DNA of 64,000 bases from Mangrovicella endophytica. GTDB lineage: Bacteria; Pseudomonadota; Alphaproteobacteria; Rhizobiales; Rhizobiaceae. Position numbers and translations under genes: made by a program. Of the stretch, positions 53,512 through 62,003 are shown piece after piece. The stretch lies in assembly GCF_002893625.1 (NCBI RefSeq), contig NZ_PKMZ01000001.1, positions 992,001 through 1,056,000 of the forward strand. Direction: 5' to 3'. Numbering within the stretch: position 1 is the first letter of the stretch; each line of letters begins with the position of its first letter. Below the pieces are notes generated by a model that was not told where the DNA came from, searched no databases, and was given only the letters and a program-made list of their open reading frames with translations.

Positions 53512-53736
53512 ATGTCCGAAGTCAGCATCTATCGTTCGTCCAACGGAGACGACTGGATCTTGGAGACGGGTCTCGACGGAAGCCGAGTCGTCCTGCACCG
53601 AGCGAATCCTTCGTCCGGTGGCAAGGAAACGCGAATGGCCGTTGAGGAATTCCTGCAGCGCGGCGGCGGCGGGCCGGAAGTCGCCGCGGTTCGTCAGGCG
53701 GTCGGCGGCTCAGACTCGTCTGGCCTGCGAGGCTGA
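53512..53736 (+). CDS. Conserved small hypothetical protein of rhizobia
   Basis: This 74-residue protein begins MSEVSIYRSSNGDDWILETG and ends in a region with a conserved FLQRGGGGPEVAAV stretch. Both ends match a small uncharacterised family that is common in Hyphomicrobiales (pattern: YRSSNGDxW ... PSGGxxT ... FLxRGxxGPE). The function is unknown. GAGAGG before the ATG may serve as ribosome site. It is the last gene before tRNA-Lys. Confidence 0.7.
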   Translation: MSEVSIYRSSNGDDWILETGLDGSRVVLHRANPSSGGKETRMAVEEFLQRGGGGPEVAAVRQAVGGSDSSGLRG

Positions 53737-53930
53737 CGGGCCAGCCTGCATACCGGATCGCTGCCGCCTCGGTTCGGCCGTGGCTGCGCCGACCATCTGC
53801 AGCCCTCATGCCGCACGCCACCTCGAAGGGGCCTGCGAAGGCGGCGACTGACCAGTCCTGCTGGTCAGAGCATAGCTACGTGATGACGCGACACGCGCCG
53901 CATACAAAGCCGTCAAGCCGTGAAAGTGAG

Positions 53931-54006
<76 letters not shown>

Positions 54007-54360
54007 GCCCCGCCGGACCCTGAGGCCGCCGCGAAATCGGCCGGACCATAGAAAGGCGGCCGTGGAGGGTCAACCGGATTCCGTCGCCTGCACAAGATCA
54101 ATCCGAGCGTTGACGGAGCTGGACGTCCGCCTCGCCGAGCTGATCCGTCTGCGCCAGCCCCGTCGGTCCAATGCTGCGAGCACCGCTCATCCGCAGTGCC
54201 GCGCAGGCACCTCGTTTGCGTGCGGGGCTGCACGGCGATAGAGACAGGCCGCAGGCAGGGATGGGCGCTGATAAGCCCTCGTCCCTGCCTCGACACGGAC
54301 AGCCGGCCCTCGACGGCGCCCCTTGGCGCTCCGCAGACCGGCCTCGCTTGGATGCCAATG
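54007..54360. other. Gap between tRNA-Lys and ccdA
   Basis: No gene, repeat of the tRNA end, or clear hairpin was found in this ~350-nt stretch. It should contain the promoters of tRNA-Lys (minus) and ccdA (plus). Confidence 0.5.
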
Positions 54361-55095
54361 ATGGACATCTCCTATCCCGCCGCGGTCCTCGCAGGCGCGC
54401 TGTCGTTTCTGTCTCCCTGCGTCCTGCCGCTGGTGCCGCCCTATCTCTGCTACATGGCGGGCGTCACCGCCGAGGATCTGAGGGCCGGCCGCACCATGCC
54501 GTCGGCGGGCTATGGCCGTCTCGTCGGTACGGCGATCATCTTCGTGCTCGGCTTTTCCACCGTCTTTGTCCTGCTCGGCGCAGGCGCCTCGACGATCGGG
54601 CTACTGCTGCGGCGCAATCTCGATTGGCTGGCAGTCGCCGCGGGGCTCGCCATCATCGTCATGGGACTGAATTTCCTCGGCGTCTTCCGCCTGTCGTTGC
54701 TCTCGCGCGAGGCGCGCCTGCGCGCGCCCGACAGGCCACGCAGCATGGTCGGCGCCTATCTCATGGGACTTGCCTTCGCCTTTGGCTGGACGCCGTGCAT
54801 CGGCCCTGTGCTCGGTGCCATCCTCGGCCTTGCCGGCACGCGGGCGACGGCGGGCGAGGGTGCCTTCATGCTGGCGCTCTACTCAGCTGGCCTCGGCATT
54901 CCCTTCGTGCTGGCGGCTGCCTTCTCCGGCGCCTTCCTGCGCGCGGCCGGCCGGTTCCGGCGTCACCTCGCCGCCGTCGAAAAGGTCATGGGCGGCCTCC
55001 TCGTCGTCACCGGCATCCTGTTCCTGACCGGCGGCATGCAGAGCTTGTCGTTCTGGCTTCTCGAAACATTTCCGGCACTTCAGACAATCGGCTAA
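54361..55095 (+). CDS. ccdA: CcdA-type cytochrome c biogenesis/thiol electron transporter
   Basis: This inner-membrane protein moves electrons from cytoplasmic thioredoxin to periplasmic thiol proteins. Three starts are possible (54352, 54358, 54361); 54361 (MDISYPAAVLAG) is best placed after GGA. The 244 residues contain six membrane helices, with one redox Cys in SFLSPCVLPLVPPYLCYMAG (helix 1) and one in FGWTPCIGPVLGAILG (helix 4). It is the short CcdA form without the DsbD periplasmic domains. Neighbouring glmU is in the same direction 85 nt on. Confidence 0.93.
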   Translation: MDISYPAAVLAGALSFLSPCVLPLVPPYLCYMAGVTAEDLRAGRTMPSAGYGRLVGTAIIFVLGFSTVFVLLGAGASTIGLLLRRNLDWLAVAAGLAIIVMGLNFLGVFRLSLLSREARLRAPDRPRSMVGAYLMGLAFAFGWTPCIGPVLGAILGLAGTRATAGEGAFMLALYSAGLGIPFVLAAAFSGAFLRAAGRFRRHLAAVEKVMGGLLVVTGILFLTGGMQSLSFWLLETFPALQTIG

Positions 55096-55179
55096 ACCGG
55101 GCGCAAAGAGCCGATTCGCTACAGGCAGCGGACGGCCTTCAATCGACCGCCCGGCGGCATCAGCGAGCTCGTATCGGCA

Positions 55180-56556
55180 ATGGCAAGAACCTGTCTCTCG
55201 ATCATCCTGGCGGCCGGCGAAGGCACGCGGATGAAGTCGTCGCGATCGAAGGTGCTGCACGAGGTGGCGCGGCTGCCGATGGTCGCCCATGTCGCGCGGG
55301 CGGCCTCCCGGGCGGGCGCGGCGCGTCTCGCCCTCGTCGTCGGCCGCTCCGCCGAAGCGGTGGAGGCGGCGGTCGCGCGGGAGGTGCGCAGCGTCACCAC
55401 GCATCTTCAGGCTGAACGCCTCGGCACAGCGCATGCGGTTCTGGCCGCGCGTGAGGCGATCGAGGAGGGGCACGACGACGTGCTCATCCTCTATGGCGAC
55501 TCGCCCCTGATCCGCGCCGAGACGCTGCGGCGCGCCCGCGCCATCCTGCGCACCGGCGCCGATCTCTGCGTCTTCGGCTTCCGTGCCGCCGATCCCAACG
55601 GCTACGGCCGCATCCTGACGCGTGAGGGCCAGGTCCTCGCCATCCGCGAAGAGAAGGATGCGAGCGAGGCCGAGCGCGCCGTCGATCTCTGCAACGGCGG
55701 CGCCATGGCCATCAGCGGCCGGATCGCGCTCGACCTTCTCACCGCCGTCGGCAACGACAACGCCAAGGGCGAATACTACCTGACGGACGTCGTCGAGATC
55801 TGCCGGTCGCGCGGCGGTACCATCCGCGCCATCGAGGCGGATGCCGACGAGGTGCTCGGCGTCAACAACCGGGTCGAGCTCGCCGGCGTCGAGGCGATCT
55901 GGCAGGCGCGGCGGCGGCGTGAGCTGATGCTGGCGGGCGTGACGCTGCAGGCGCCGGAAACCGTGCACCTCGCCCATGACACCGAGATCGCAGCGGACGT
56001 CACGCTCGAGCCCAACGTCGTCTTCGGTCCCGGCGTGAACGTTGCCACGGGTGCTACCATCCACGCCTTCAGCCATCTCGAAGGCGCCAGTATCGGTGAG
56101 GGCGCCTCGGTCGGGCCGTTTGCGCGGCTGCGGCCGGGCACGGCTCTGTCGCGCGACGCCAAGGTCGGCAACTTCTGCGAAGTGAAGAACGCCAGCATCG
56201 CGGAAGGCGCCAAGGTCAACCACCTGACCTATATCGGCGACGCCGAGATTGGCGCGGACGCCAATATCGGCGCCGGCACCATCACCTGCAACTATGACGG
56301 CGCGCTGAAGCACCGCACCGTCATCGGCGCCAACACCTTCATCGGCTCCAACTCGGCGCTGGTCGCGCCGGTGCGGATCGGCGACGGCGCCTATGTCGGT
56401 TCCGGGAGCGTCATCACCGAGGACGTGCCGGACGACGCGCTGGCCCTCGGCCGCGGCCGCCAGGTGAACAAGCCGGGCCGCGGCCGCGAGATTGCCGAGC
56501 GCAACCGCGCCGCCAAGGCAGCCAAGGCCGACGCCAAGACGGCGGCTGCCGAGTAG
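55180..56556 (+). CDS. glmU: Bifunctional GlmU (GlcNAc-1-P uridyltransferase / GlcN-1-P acetyltransferase)
   Basis: GlmU makes UDP-GlcNAc for peptidoglycan and LPS. The 458-residue protein has the pyrophosphorylase signature [29 protein letters not shown], and [14 protein letters not shown], then a linker helix ([19 protein letters not shown]), then a left-handed beta-helix with hexapeptide repeats and the acetyltransferase active-site region ([36 protein letters not shown]). A short Lys/Ala-rich tail ends it. It is directly upstream of glmS in the same direction, so the pair covers amino-sugar synthesis. Confidence 0.96.
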   Translation: MARTCLSIILAAGEGTRMKSSRSKVLHEVARLPMVAHVARAASRAGAARLALVVGRSAEAVEAAVAREVRSVTTHLQAERLGTAHAVLAAREAIEEGHDDVLILYGDSPLIRAETLRRARAILRTGADLCVFGFRAADPNGYGRILTREGQVLAIREEKDASEAERAVDLCNGGAMAISGRIALDLLTAVGNDNAKGEYYLTDVVEICRSRGGTIRAIEADADEVLGVNNRVELAGVEAIWQARRRRELMLAGVTLQAPETVHLAHDTEIAADVTLEPNVVFGPGVNVATGATIHAFSHLEGASIGEGASVGPFARLRPGTALSRDAKVGNFCEVKNASIAEGAKVNHLTYIGDAEIGADANIGAGTITCNYDGALKHRTVIGANTFIGSNSALVAPVRIGDGAYVGSGSVITEDVPDDALALGRGRQVNKPGRGREIAERNRAAKAAKADAKTAAAE

Positions 56557-56713
56557 CGGCGAAGCTGCCGGAGCTGGTCGCGCAGAGCGCCGTTAACTCC
56601 CGAGACGAAATGTGAGGCGCGAGGGCGCACGCCCTGCGCTATCAGGTGCGTCGAACTCCTGCGGCGGATCCTCCGGTCCGCTCTTTTACCGACGATCCGA
56701 AGCGAGGCGCGCA

Positions 56714-58540
56714 ATGTGCGGCATCATTGGCATCATCAGCCGCGAACCCGTGGCCGGGCGTCTCGTCGACGCACTGAAGCGGCTGGAATATCGCGGCTAT
56801 GATTCCGCTGGTGTCGCAACGCTGGAAGGCGGCGCGCTGACCCGGCGCCGTGCCGAGGGCAAGCTCGTCAACCTCGAGCGTCGCCTCAAGGCGGAGCCGC
56901 TGGACGGCACGATCGGCATCGGTCACACGCGCTGGGCGACCCATGGTGCACCGACGGAGCGCAACGCCCACCCGCATGCGAGCGCCAAGCTCGCCATCGT
57001 CCACAACGGCATCATCGAGAATTTCCGCGAGTTGCGGAGCGAACTGCAGGCGGACGGCTACAACTTCGACAGCGACACCGACAGCGAGACGGTCGCCCAT
57101 CTCGTCACCCGTGAACTGGACCGGGGCCTTGCGCCCAGGCAAGCCGTCCAGGCAGCGCTGGCGCGGCTCGAAGGCGCCTTCGCGCTCGGCTTCCTGTTCA
57201 CCGGCAACGAGGACCTGCTGATCGGCGCCCGGCGCGGCAGTCCGCTGGCGGTCGGCGAAGGCTCGGGCGAGATGTTCCTCGGCTCGGACGCGATCGCGCT
57301 GTCGCCTTTCACCGAGGCGGTCCGCTACCTCGAAGAAGGCGACATGGTCGTCCTCACCCATGGCGGCGTGACGATCTTCGATGCCGACGGCAACGAGGTG
57401 GTGCGCCCGCTCCGCCAGTCGGTTGGCAAGGCCTTCTATGTCGACAAGGGAAACCACCGGCACTTCATGCAGAAGGAGATCTACGAGCAGCCGGAGGTGC
57501 TCTCCCACACGCTCGGCGCGTACGTGGACATGACCAGCGGGCGCACGCGCGTGCCCGTGGGACAGGCGCTCGATTTTTCCGCCGTGCGGCGCATGGTGAT
57601 CTCGGCCTGCGGCACCGGCTTCTATGCCGGGTTGACCGGCCGCTACTATTTCGAGCGCTATGCCGGCATTGCCTGCGACCTCGATGTCGCGTCCGAATTC
57701 CGCTATCGCGACAGCCCGCTGGGTGACGTCGATCTCGCGCTCTTCGTTTCCCAATCCGGCGAGACCGCGGACACGCTGGCCTCGCTCCGCTACGCCAAGG
57801 CAGCCGGGCTGAAGACGGCTGCTGTCGTCAACGTGCAGGAATCGACCATCGCCCGCGAGGCGGATGCCGCACTGCCCACGCTGGCGGGTCCCGAGATCGG
57901 CGTTGCCTCCACCAAGGCCTTCACCTGCCAGTTGATGGCGCTGGCGGCGCTGTCGGTCCGCGCGGGCGTCGAGCGCGGCCGCGTCGATCCCGAGACCGAG
58001 CTGGCACTCACACGCGCGCTTGCGGAAGCGCCACGCCTTGCCAACGAGGCGATGAAGCTGGAAAGCCGCATCGAGGCGCTGGCGCACGACATGGCCACCA
58101 AGCGCCACGCGCTGTTCCTCGGACGCGGCTTCAGCTTCCCGCTGGCGCTGGAAGGTGCCCTGAAGTTGAAGGAAATCAGCTACATCCACGCCGAAGGTTA
58201 TGCGGCGGGCGAGCTGAAGCACGGGCCTATCGCGCTCATCGACGACACCATGCCGGTGGTGGTTATCGCGCCGCATGATCGCGTCTTCGAAAAGACCGTC
58301 TCCAACATGCAGGAGGTTGCGGCGCGCGGCGGACGCATCATCCTCATCACCGACGAGAAGGGTGCGCGTGCCGAGGCCGTGAAGTCGGCCGAGACGATCG
58401 TGCTGCCCGACATGCCGGAGATCCTGACGCCGATCATCTACGCCATCCCGCTGCAGATGCTGGCCTATCATACGGCCATCCAGATGGGCACGGATGTCGA
58501 CCAGCCGCGCAACCTCGCCAAGTCGGTGACCGTCGAATAG
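56714..58540 (+). CDS. glmS: Glutamine-fructose-6-phosphate aminotransferase
   Basis: GlmS makes glucosamine-6-phosphate from fructose-6-phosphate and glutamine. The ATG at 56714 (MCGIIGIISREP) exposes the N-terminal catalytic Cys after Met removal; 608 residues. The Ntn glutaminase has GHTRWATHGAPTERNAHPH and the C-terminal part has two SIS domains (ISACGTGFYAG, FVSQSGETADT, STKAFTCQLMALA) ending in SVTVE, the conserved tail at the active site. It is 157 nt after glmU. No glmS ribozyme is evident, as expected for a proteobacterium. Confidence 0.97.
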   Translation: MCGIIGIISREPVAGRLVDALKRLEYRGYDSAGVATLEGGALTRRRAEGKLVNLERRLKAEPLDGTIGIGHTRWATHGAPTERNAHPHASAKLAIVHNGIIENFRELRSELQADGYNFDSDTDSETVAHLVTRELDRGLAPRQAVQAALARLEGAFALGFLFTGNEDLLIGARRGSPLAVGEGSGEMFLGSDAIALSPFTEAVRYLEEGDMVVLTHGGVTIFDADGNEVVRPLRQSVGKAFYVDKGNHRHFMQKEIYEQPEVLSHTLGAYVDMTSGRTRVPVGQALDFSAVRRMVISACGTGFYAGLTGRYYFERYAGIACDLDVASEFRYRDSPLGDVDLALFVSQSGETADTLASLRYAKAAGLKTAAVVNVQESTIAREADAALPTLAGPEIGVASTKAFTCQLMALAALSVRAGVERGRVDPETELALTRALAEAPRLANEAMKLESRIEALAHDMATKRHALFLGRGFSFPLALEGALKLKEISYIHAEGYAAGELKHGPIALIDDTMPVVVIAPHDRVFEKTVSNMQEVAARGGRIILITDEKGARAEAVKSAETIVLPDMPEILTPIIYAIPLQMLAYHTAIQMGTDVDQPRNLAKSVTVE

Positions 58541-58575
58541 ACCGTCATCTCGCAGTTGCGGAAAACGCGCCTTGA

Positions 58576-58598
58576 AATCGGCTGCGCGGCAGCCGATT
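58576..58598 (+). terminator. Hairpin after glmS
   Basis: A 10-bp perfect stem (AATCGGCTGC / GCAGCCGATT) with a 3-nt loop starts 36 nt after the glmS stop. There is no clear T-run, so termination would be partial or Rho-assisted. Confidence 0.5.
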
Positions 58599-58671
58599 CT
58601 CCATCGCGAGGCAGGTGTTCGCGGCGTCCCCCATTCGGTCGCCCGTCTGGCTCGGAGATGATGCTCCCCCG

Positions 58672-59451
58672 ATGACACGGCTGCGCAACTACTTCTTCAC
58701 CGGCTTCATCGCACTGGCGCCGCTGGCCATCACCGCCTGGCTGACCTGGTCCTTCGTGCAGTGGGTCGACAGCTGGGTGAAGCCATATATTCCAGCGCGT
58801 TACACGCCGGACTTCTATCTTCCCTTCAGCATTCCGGGCTTCGGCCTCCTGGTCGCGCTGGTGCTGATCACGCTGGTCGGCTTCATGACCGCCAACCTGA
58901 TCGGCAGCACCATCGTCGGCTGGGGCGAGCACATCCTCGGCCGCATGCCACTGGTGCGAACGCTCTACGCGGCGCTGAAGCAGATCTTCGAGACGGTGCT
59001 CGCCGACCGCTCCACCACCTTCCAGACCGCCGGTCTGATCGAGTACCCGCGCAAGGGCATCTGGTGCATCGTCTTCATCGCCACGACCGCGAAGGGCGAG
59101 ATCGCCTCCATCGTTTCGGAGACAGGCGAGGAGGTGCTGGCCGTGTTCCTGCCGCCGACGCCAAACCCGACCTCTGGCTTCCTCCTCTACCTGCCGCGAT
59201 CGGAGGTGCGCGTCCTCGACATGAGCATGGAGGAAGCCGCCAAGCTGGTGATCTCCTCCGGCCTTGTCGGGCCGGAGCAGGGCTCGCGCATGCCCGTAAG
59301 CGATGCGGCGCGCCAGGTCACAGCGCGGCTGCAGCAGGGAGAGACGGATCCCTCGTCCGATACATTGGCCTCAGCCGGAGCGCAGCAGCCGGATCGCCTC
59401 GTCGCGGCCGAAGAGGTAGAGCAGCGTGCGCAGCGCCTGCCCCCGCTCTGA
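58672..59451 (+). CDS. DUF502 inner-membrane protein
   Basis: The ATG at 58672 (MTRLRNYFFTGFIALAPLAIT) gives 259 residues. DUF502 features are two N-terminal membrane helices (FIALAPLAITAWLTWSFVQWV; GFGLLVALVLITLVGFMTANLIG), then LVRTLYAALKQIFETVL, a conserved EYPRKGIWCIVFI stretch and PTPNPTSGFLLYLP. The function is unknown, although a plant homologue (COV) affects vascular patterning. Its last 27 codons lie antisense to the 3' end of recG, an unusual overlap of 81 bp with the convergent gene. Confidence 0.9.
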   Translation: MTRLRNYFFTGFIALAPLAITAWLTWSFVQWVDSWVKPYIPARYTPDFYLPFSIPGFGLLVALVLITLVGFMTANLIGSTIVGWGEHILGRMPLVRTLYAALKQIFETVLADRSTTFQTAGLIEYPRKGIWCIVFIATTAKGEIASIVSETGEEVLAVFLPPTPNPTSGFLLYLPRSEVRVLDMSMEEAAKLVISSGLVGPEQGSRMPVSDAARQVTARLQQGETDPSSDTLASAGAQQPDRLVAAEEVEQRAQRLPPL

Positions 59452-61479
59452 GGAAAGGTCCGGGTCCGTCGTCAGGATCAGCCGTGCGTCGTCGCGGGCG
59501 ATCGGCAGAAGGTCGCCGTGATGCTCCAGCCGGGCGACCTTGAAGCCTGGCATGCCGGACTGCTTGGTGCCGAGAAGGTCGCCTTCGCCGCGCAAGCGCA
59601 GGTCCTCCTCGGCGATGCGAAAGCCGTCCTCGGTCTGCCGCATGATCTCCAGCCGCGCCTTCGCCGTCTCGCCGAGCGGCGCACGGTAGAGGAGCACGCA
59701 GCTCGACGGCTTCGAGCCGCGTCCGACGCGGCCGCGCAGCTGGTGGAGCTGCGACAGCCCGAAGCGCTCGGCATGCTCGATGACGATGATGGAGGCATCC
59801 GGCACGTCGACACCGACTTCGATGACCGTCGTCGCGACGACGACCTGCGTGCGGCCGGCCTTGAAGTCGGCCATGGCGGCGGCCTTTTCCTCGCCGCTCA
59901 TCCGCCCGTGCACAAGCCCGACGAGACCGCCGAAATGCGCCGAAAGGTGCCGGTGGCGCTCCTCGGCCGCCATCAGTTCGCTCTTCTCCGATTCCTCCAC
60001 CAGCGGGCAGACCCAGTAGATCTTCTCGCCCTGCCGCACCGCCGCGTCGATACGGCCGACGATGTCGTCCAGCCTCTCGATCGGAACGGCGACGGTCGTC
60101 ACCGGTTTGCGGCCTGCCGGCTTGCCCTGCAGACGCGAGACGTCCATGTCGCCGAAGGCGGAAAGAACGAGTGTGCGCGGGATCGGTGTCGCCGTCATCA
60201 CCAGGAGGTCGGGCATCCGGCCCTTGCGGGTGAGGCTGAGGCGCTGGTGAACGCCGAAACGGTGCTGTTCGTCGACGACGACGAGGCCGAGATCGCCATA
60301 GTCGACATCGTCCTGGAACAGCGCATGGGTGCCGACCACGATGTCGACGGCGCCACTCGCGATCCGCTCCAGCTTGGCGGCGCGGGCGCGCCCATTGTCC
60401 CGTCCGGTGAGGATCTCGATCGTCAGCCCCGCCTTGGCGCACCAGGGCGAGAGGCCGTCGAAGTGCTGCGTGGCGAGGATCTCGGTCGGCGCCAGCAGCG
60501 CCGACTGCGCCTTCGCCTCGGCGGCCAGCGCCATCGCCATCAGCGCCACCGCCGTCTTGCCCGAGCCGACATCGCCCTGCAGAAGGCGCAGCATCCGGTC
60601 CTCCTCCGCCATATCGGCGGCGATCTCGGCGACGGCTTTTTCCTGCGCCTCGGTCAGCTGGAACGGCAGCGCGGCACGGACGGCGGCCTGGCACGATCCG
60701 TCGCCGGCAAGAGCGCGGCCCTTGGCCTTGCGCACGCGCAGGCGAGAAAGGCCGAGCGCCAGCTGGCCGGCCAGGAACTCGTCATAGGCGAGGCGGCGGA
60801 AGGCGACGCTTTCCGGCGCGATGTCGACGCCGTCCGCCGGATCATGCAGCCGCCTGAGCGCCTCGGCGAAGGACGGAAAGGTGTGGCGAGCGATGATACC
60901 GGGATCGATCCACTCCGGGAGCGCCGGCAGCCGCTCGAGGCTCTGCGTCACGGCCTTGCGCAGCACCTTCGGCGATAGGCCAGCCGTCATTGGGTAGACC
61001 GGCTCCACCAGCACGGTGTTCTCCGCGTCCGCGACCGGCAGCACGAAGTCCGGATGCACCATGGACGGCCGGCCATTGAACCACTCGACCCGGCCGCTGA
61101 CGATCAGCGTCTCGCCGACCGGCAACAGCTTCTCCAGCCACTGCGCCTGACCGCGGAAGAAGGTAAGGGCGATCTCGCCCGTCTCGTCCTGGCCGAAGAC
61201 ACGGTAGGGCACCGACTTGGCCGCGCCGCGCGAGGGTGCCTGATGCCGGTCGATGCGCAGCGTCAGCGTGACGATCGATCCTTCCGGCGCGGTCGCGACC
61301 TCGGCGCGGCGGCGCCGGTCGATCAGACTGCTCGGCAGGTGGAAGAGGAGGTCCCGCACCCGGACGGGCGCGTCGCCGCCGCCGACCAGCAGCGTCTGCA
61401 GGAGTTCGGCGACGCGCGGACCAACACCGTCCAGCGTCGTCACGGCGGCAAACAGCGGGTCGAGGATCGATGGGCGCAT
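59371..61479 (-). CDS. recG: ATP-dependent DNA helicase RecG
   Basis: RecG remodels stalled replication forks and Holliday junctions. The start at 61479 (MRPSILDPLFAAVTTLDGVG) gives 702 residues. It has the N-terminal wedge/OB region (LLFHLPSSLIDRR), the Walker A LLQGDVGSGKTAVALMAM, DEQH box VVVDEQHRFGVHQR, the TATPIPRTL segment, and the C-terminal HMSGEEKAAAM-like HGRMSGEEKAAAMADF and QLRGRVGRG motif VI. The 3' end overlaps the DUF502 coding end. sdhE and mfd lie divergently upstream, the common alphaproteobacterial order. Confidence 0.96.
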   Translation of the reverse strand: MRPSILDPLFAAVTTLDGVGPRVAELLQTLLVGGGDAPVRVRDLLFHLPSSLIDRRRRAEVATAPEGSIVTLTLRIDRHQAPSRGAAKSVPYRVFGQDETGEIALTFFRGQAQWLEKLLPVGETLIVSGRVEWFNGRPSMVHPDFVLPVADAENTVLVEPVYPMTAGLSPKVLRKAVTQSLERLPALPEWIDPGIIARHTFPSFAEALRRLHDPADGVDIAPESVAFRRLAYDEFLAGQLALGLSRLRVRKAKGRALAGDGSCQAAVRAALPFQLTEAQEKAVAEIAADMAEEDRMLRLLQGDVGSGKTAVALMAMALAAEAKAQSALLAPTEILATQHFDGLSPWCAKAGLTIEILTGRDNGRARAAKLERIASGAVDIVVGTHALFQDDVDYGDLGLVVVDEQHRFGVHQRLSLTRKGRMPDLLVMTATPIPRTLVLSAFGDMDVSRLQGKPAGRKPVTTVAVPIERLDDIVGRIDAAVRQGEKIYWVCPLVEESEKSELMAAEERHRHLSAHFGGLVGLVHGRMSGEEKAAAMADFKAGRTQVVVATTVIEVGVDVPDASIIVIEHAERFGLSQLHQLRGRVGRGSKPSSCVLLYRAPLGETAKARLEIMRQTEDGFRIAEEDLRLRGEGDLLGTKQSGMPGFKVARLEHHGDLLPIARDDARLILTTDPDLSSERGQALRTLLYLFGRDEAIRLLRSG

Positions 61480-61712
61480 CGGCGCCTCGTGTAGAGCATC
61501 GCGGCCGGCGGCGGAACCATCCTCCGCGCCTTGAACGATGCGAAGCCATGCAGGCTCGCCGGAGGCTGCCCGCTGCTGGGAGAGCGGCAACGCCGAGGCT
61601 GACAGAGCCGCCTGCGGCGCCTATATGGAACCTTCCATCATGGCGCGACGGTGCGGCTGAAAAAGGCTGCGGCCGGCGCCATGCTTTTGGCGTTTTGGGA
61701 GCAGCAGAAGCG

Positions 61713-62003
61713 ATGACCGGCATCTCGTCCGAAGGGCTCGACATTCGCCGCCGCAAGGCGCTGTTCCGCTCATGGCACCGCGGCACCCGGGAGATGGACC
61801 TCGTGCTCGGGCGCTTTGCCGACGCCGAGCTGCCGAAGCTGACCGACGCCGAACTCGGCGAATACGAGCAGCTGATGGAGGCGCCAGACCGCGACCTCTT
61901 CCAGTGGCTGACCGGCGAGCTGGCCACGCCCGCCAACTACGACGGCGCAGTGTTCCGGCGCATCAAGGCCTTCTACGACATGACCAGGGCGGACGCGCGA
62001 TGA
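61713..62003 (+). CDS. sdhE: SdhE, succinate dehydrogenase flavinylation factor
   Basis: SdhE (Sdh5/YgfY) helps covalent FAD attachment to SdhA. The 96-residue protein starts at the ATG at 61713 and has the signature RGTRE (SWHRGTREMDLVLGRFAD, the RGxxE motif) plus the helical YEQLMEAPDRDLFQWLTG region. Its last four bases overlap mfd (ATGA). The flanking order recG-sdhE-mfd is typical of this order. No sdh operon is in the window. Confidence 0.95.
   Translation: MTGISSEGLDIRRRKALFRSWHRGTREMDLVLGRFADAELPKLTDAELGEYEQLMEAPDRDLFQWLTGELATPANYDGAVFRRIKAFYDMTRADAR

Noticed and set aside
56642-58678. 678-codon open frame on the minus strand
   Set aside because: Antisense to glmS, no motifs.
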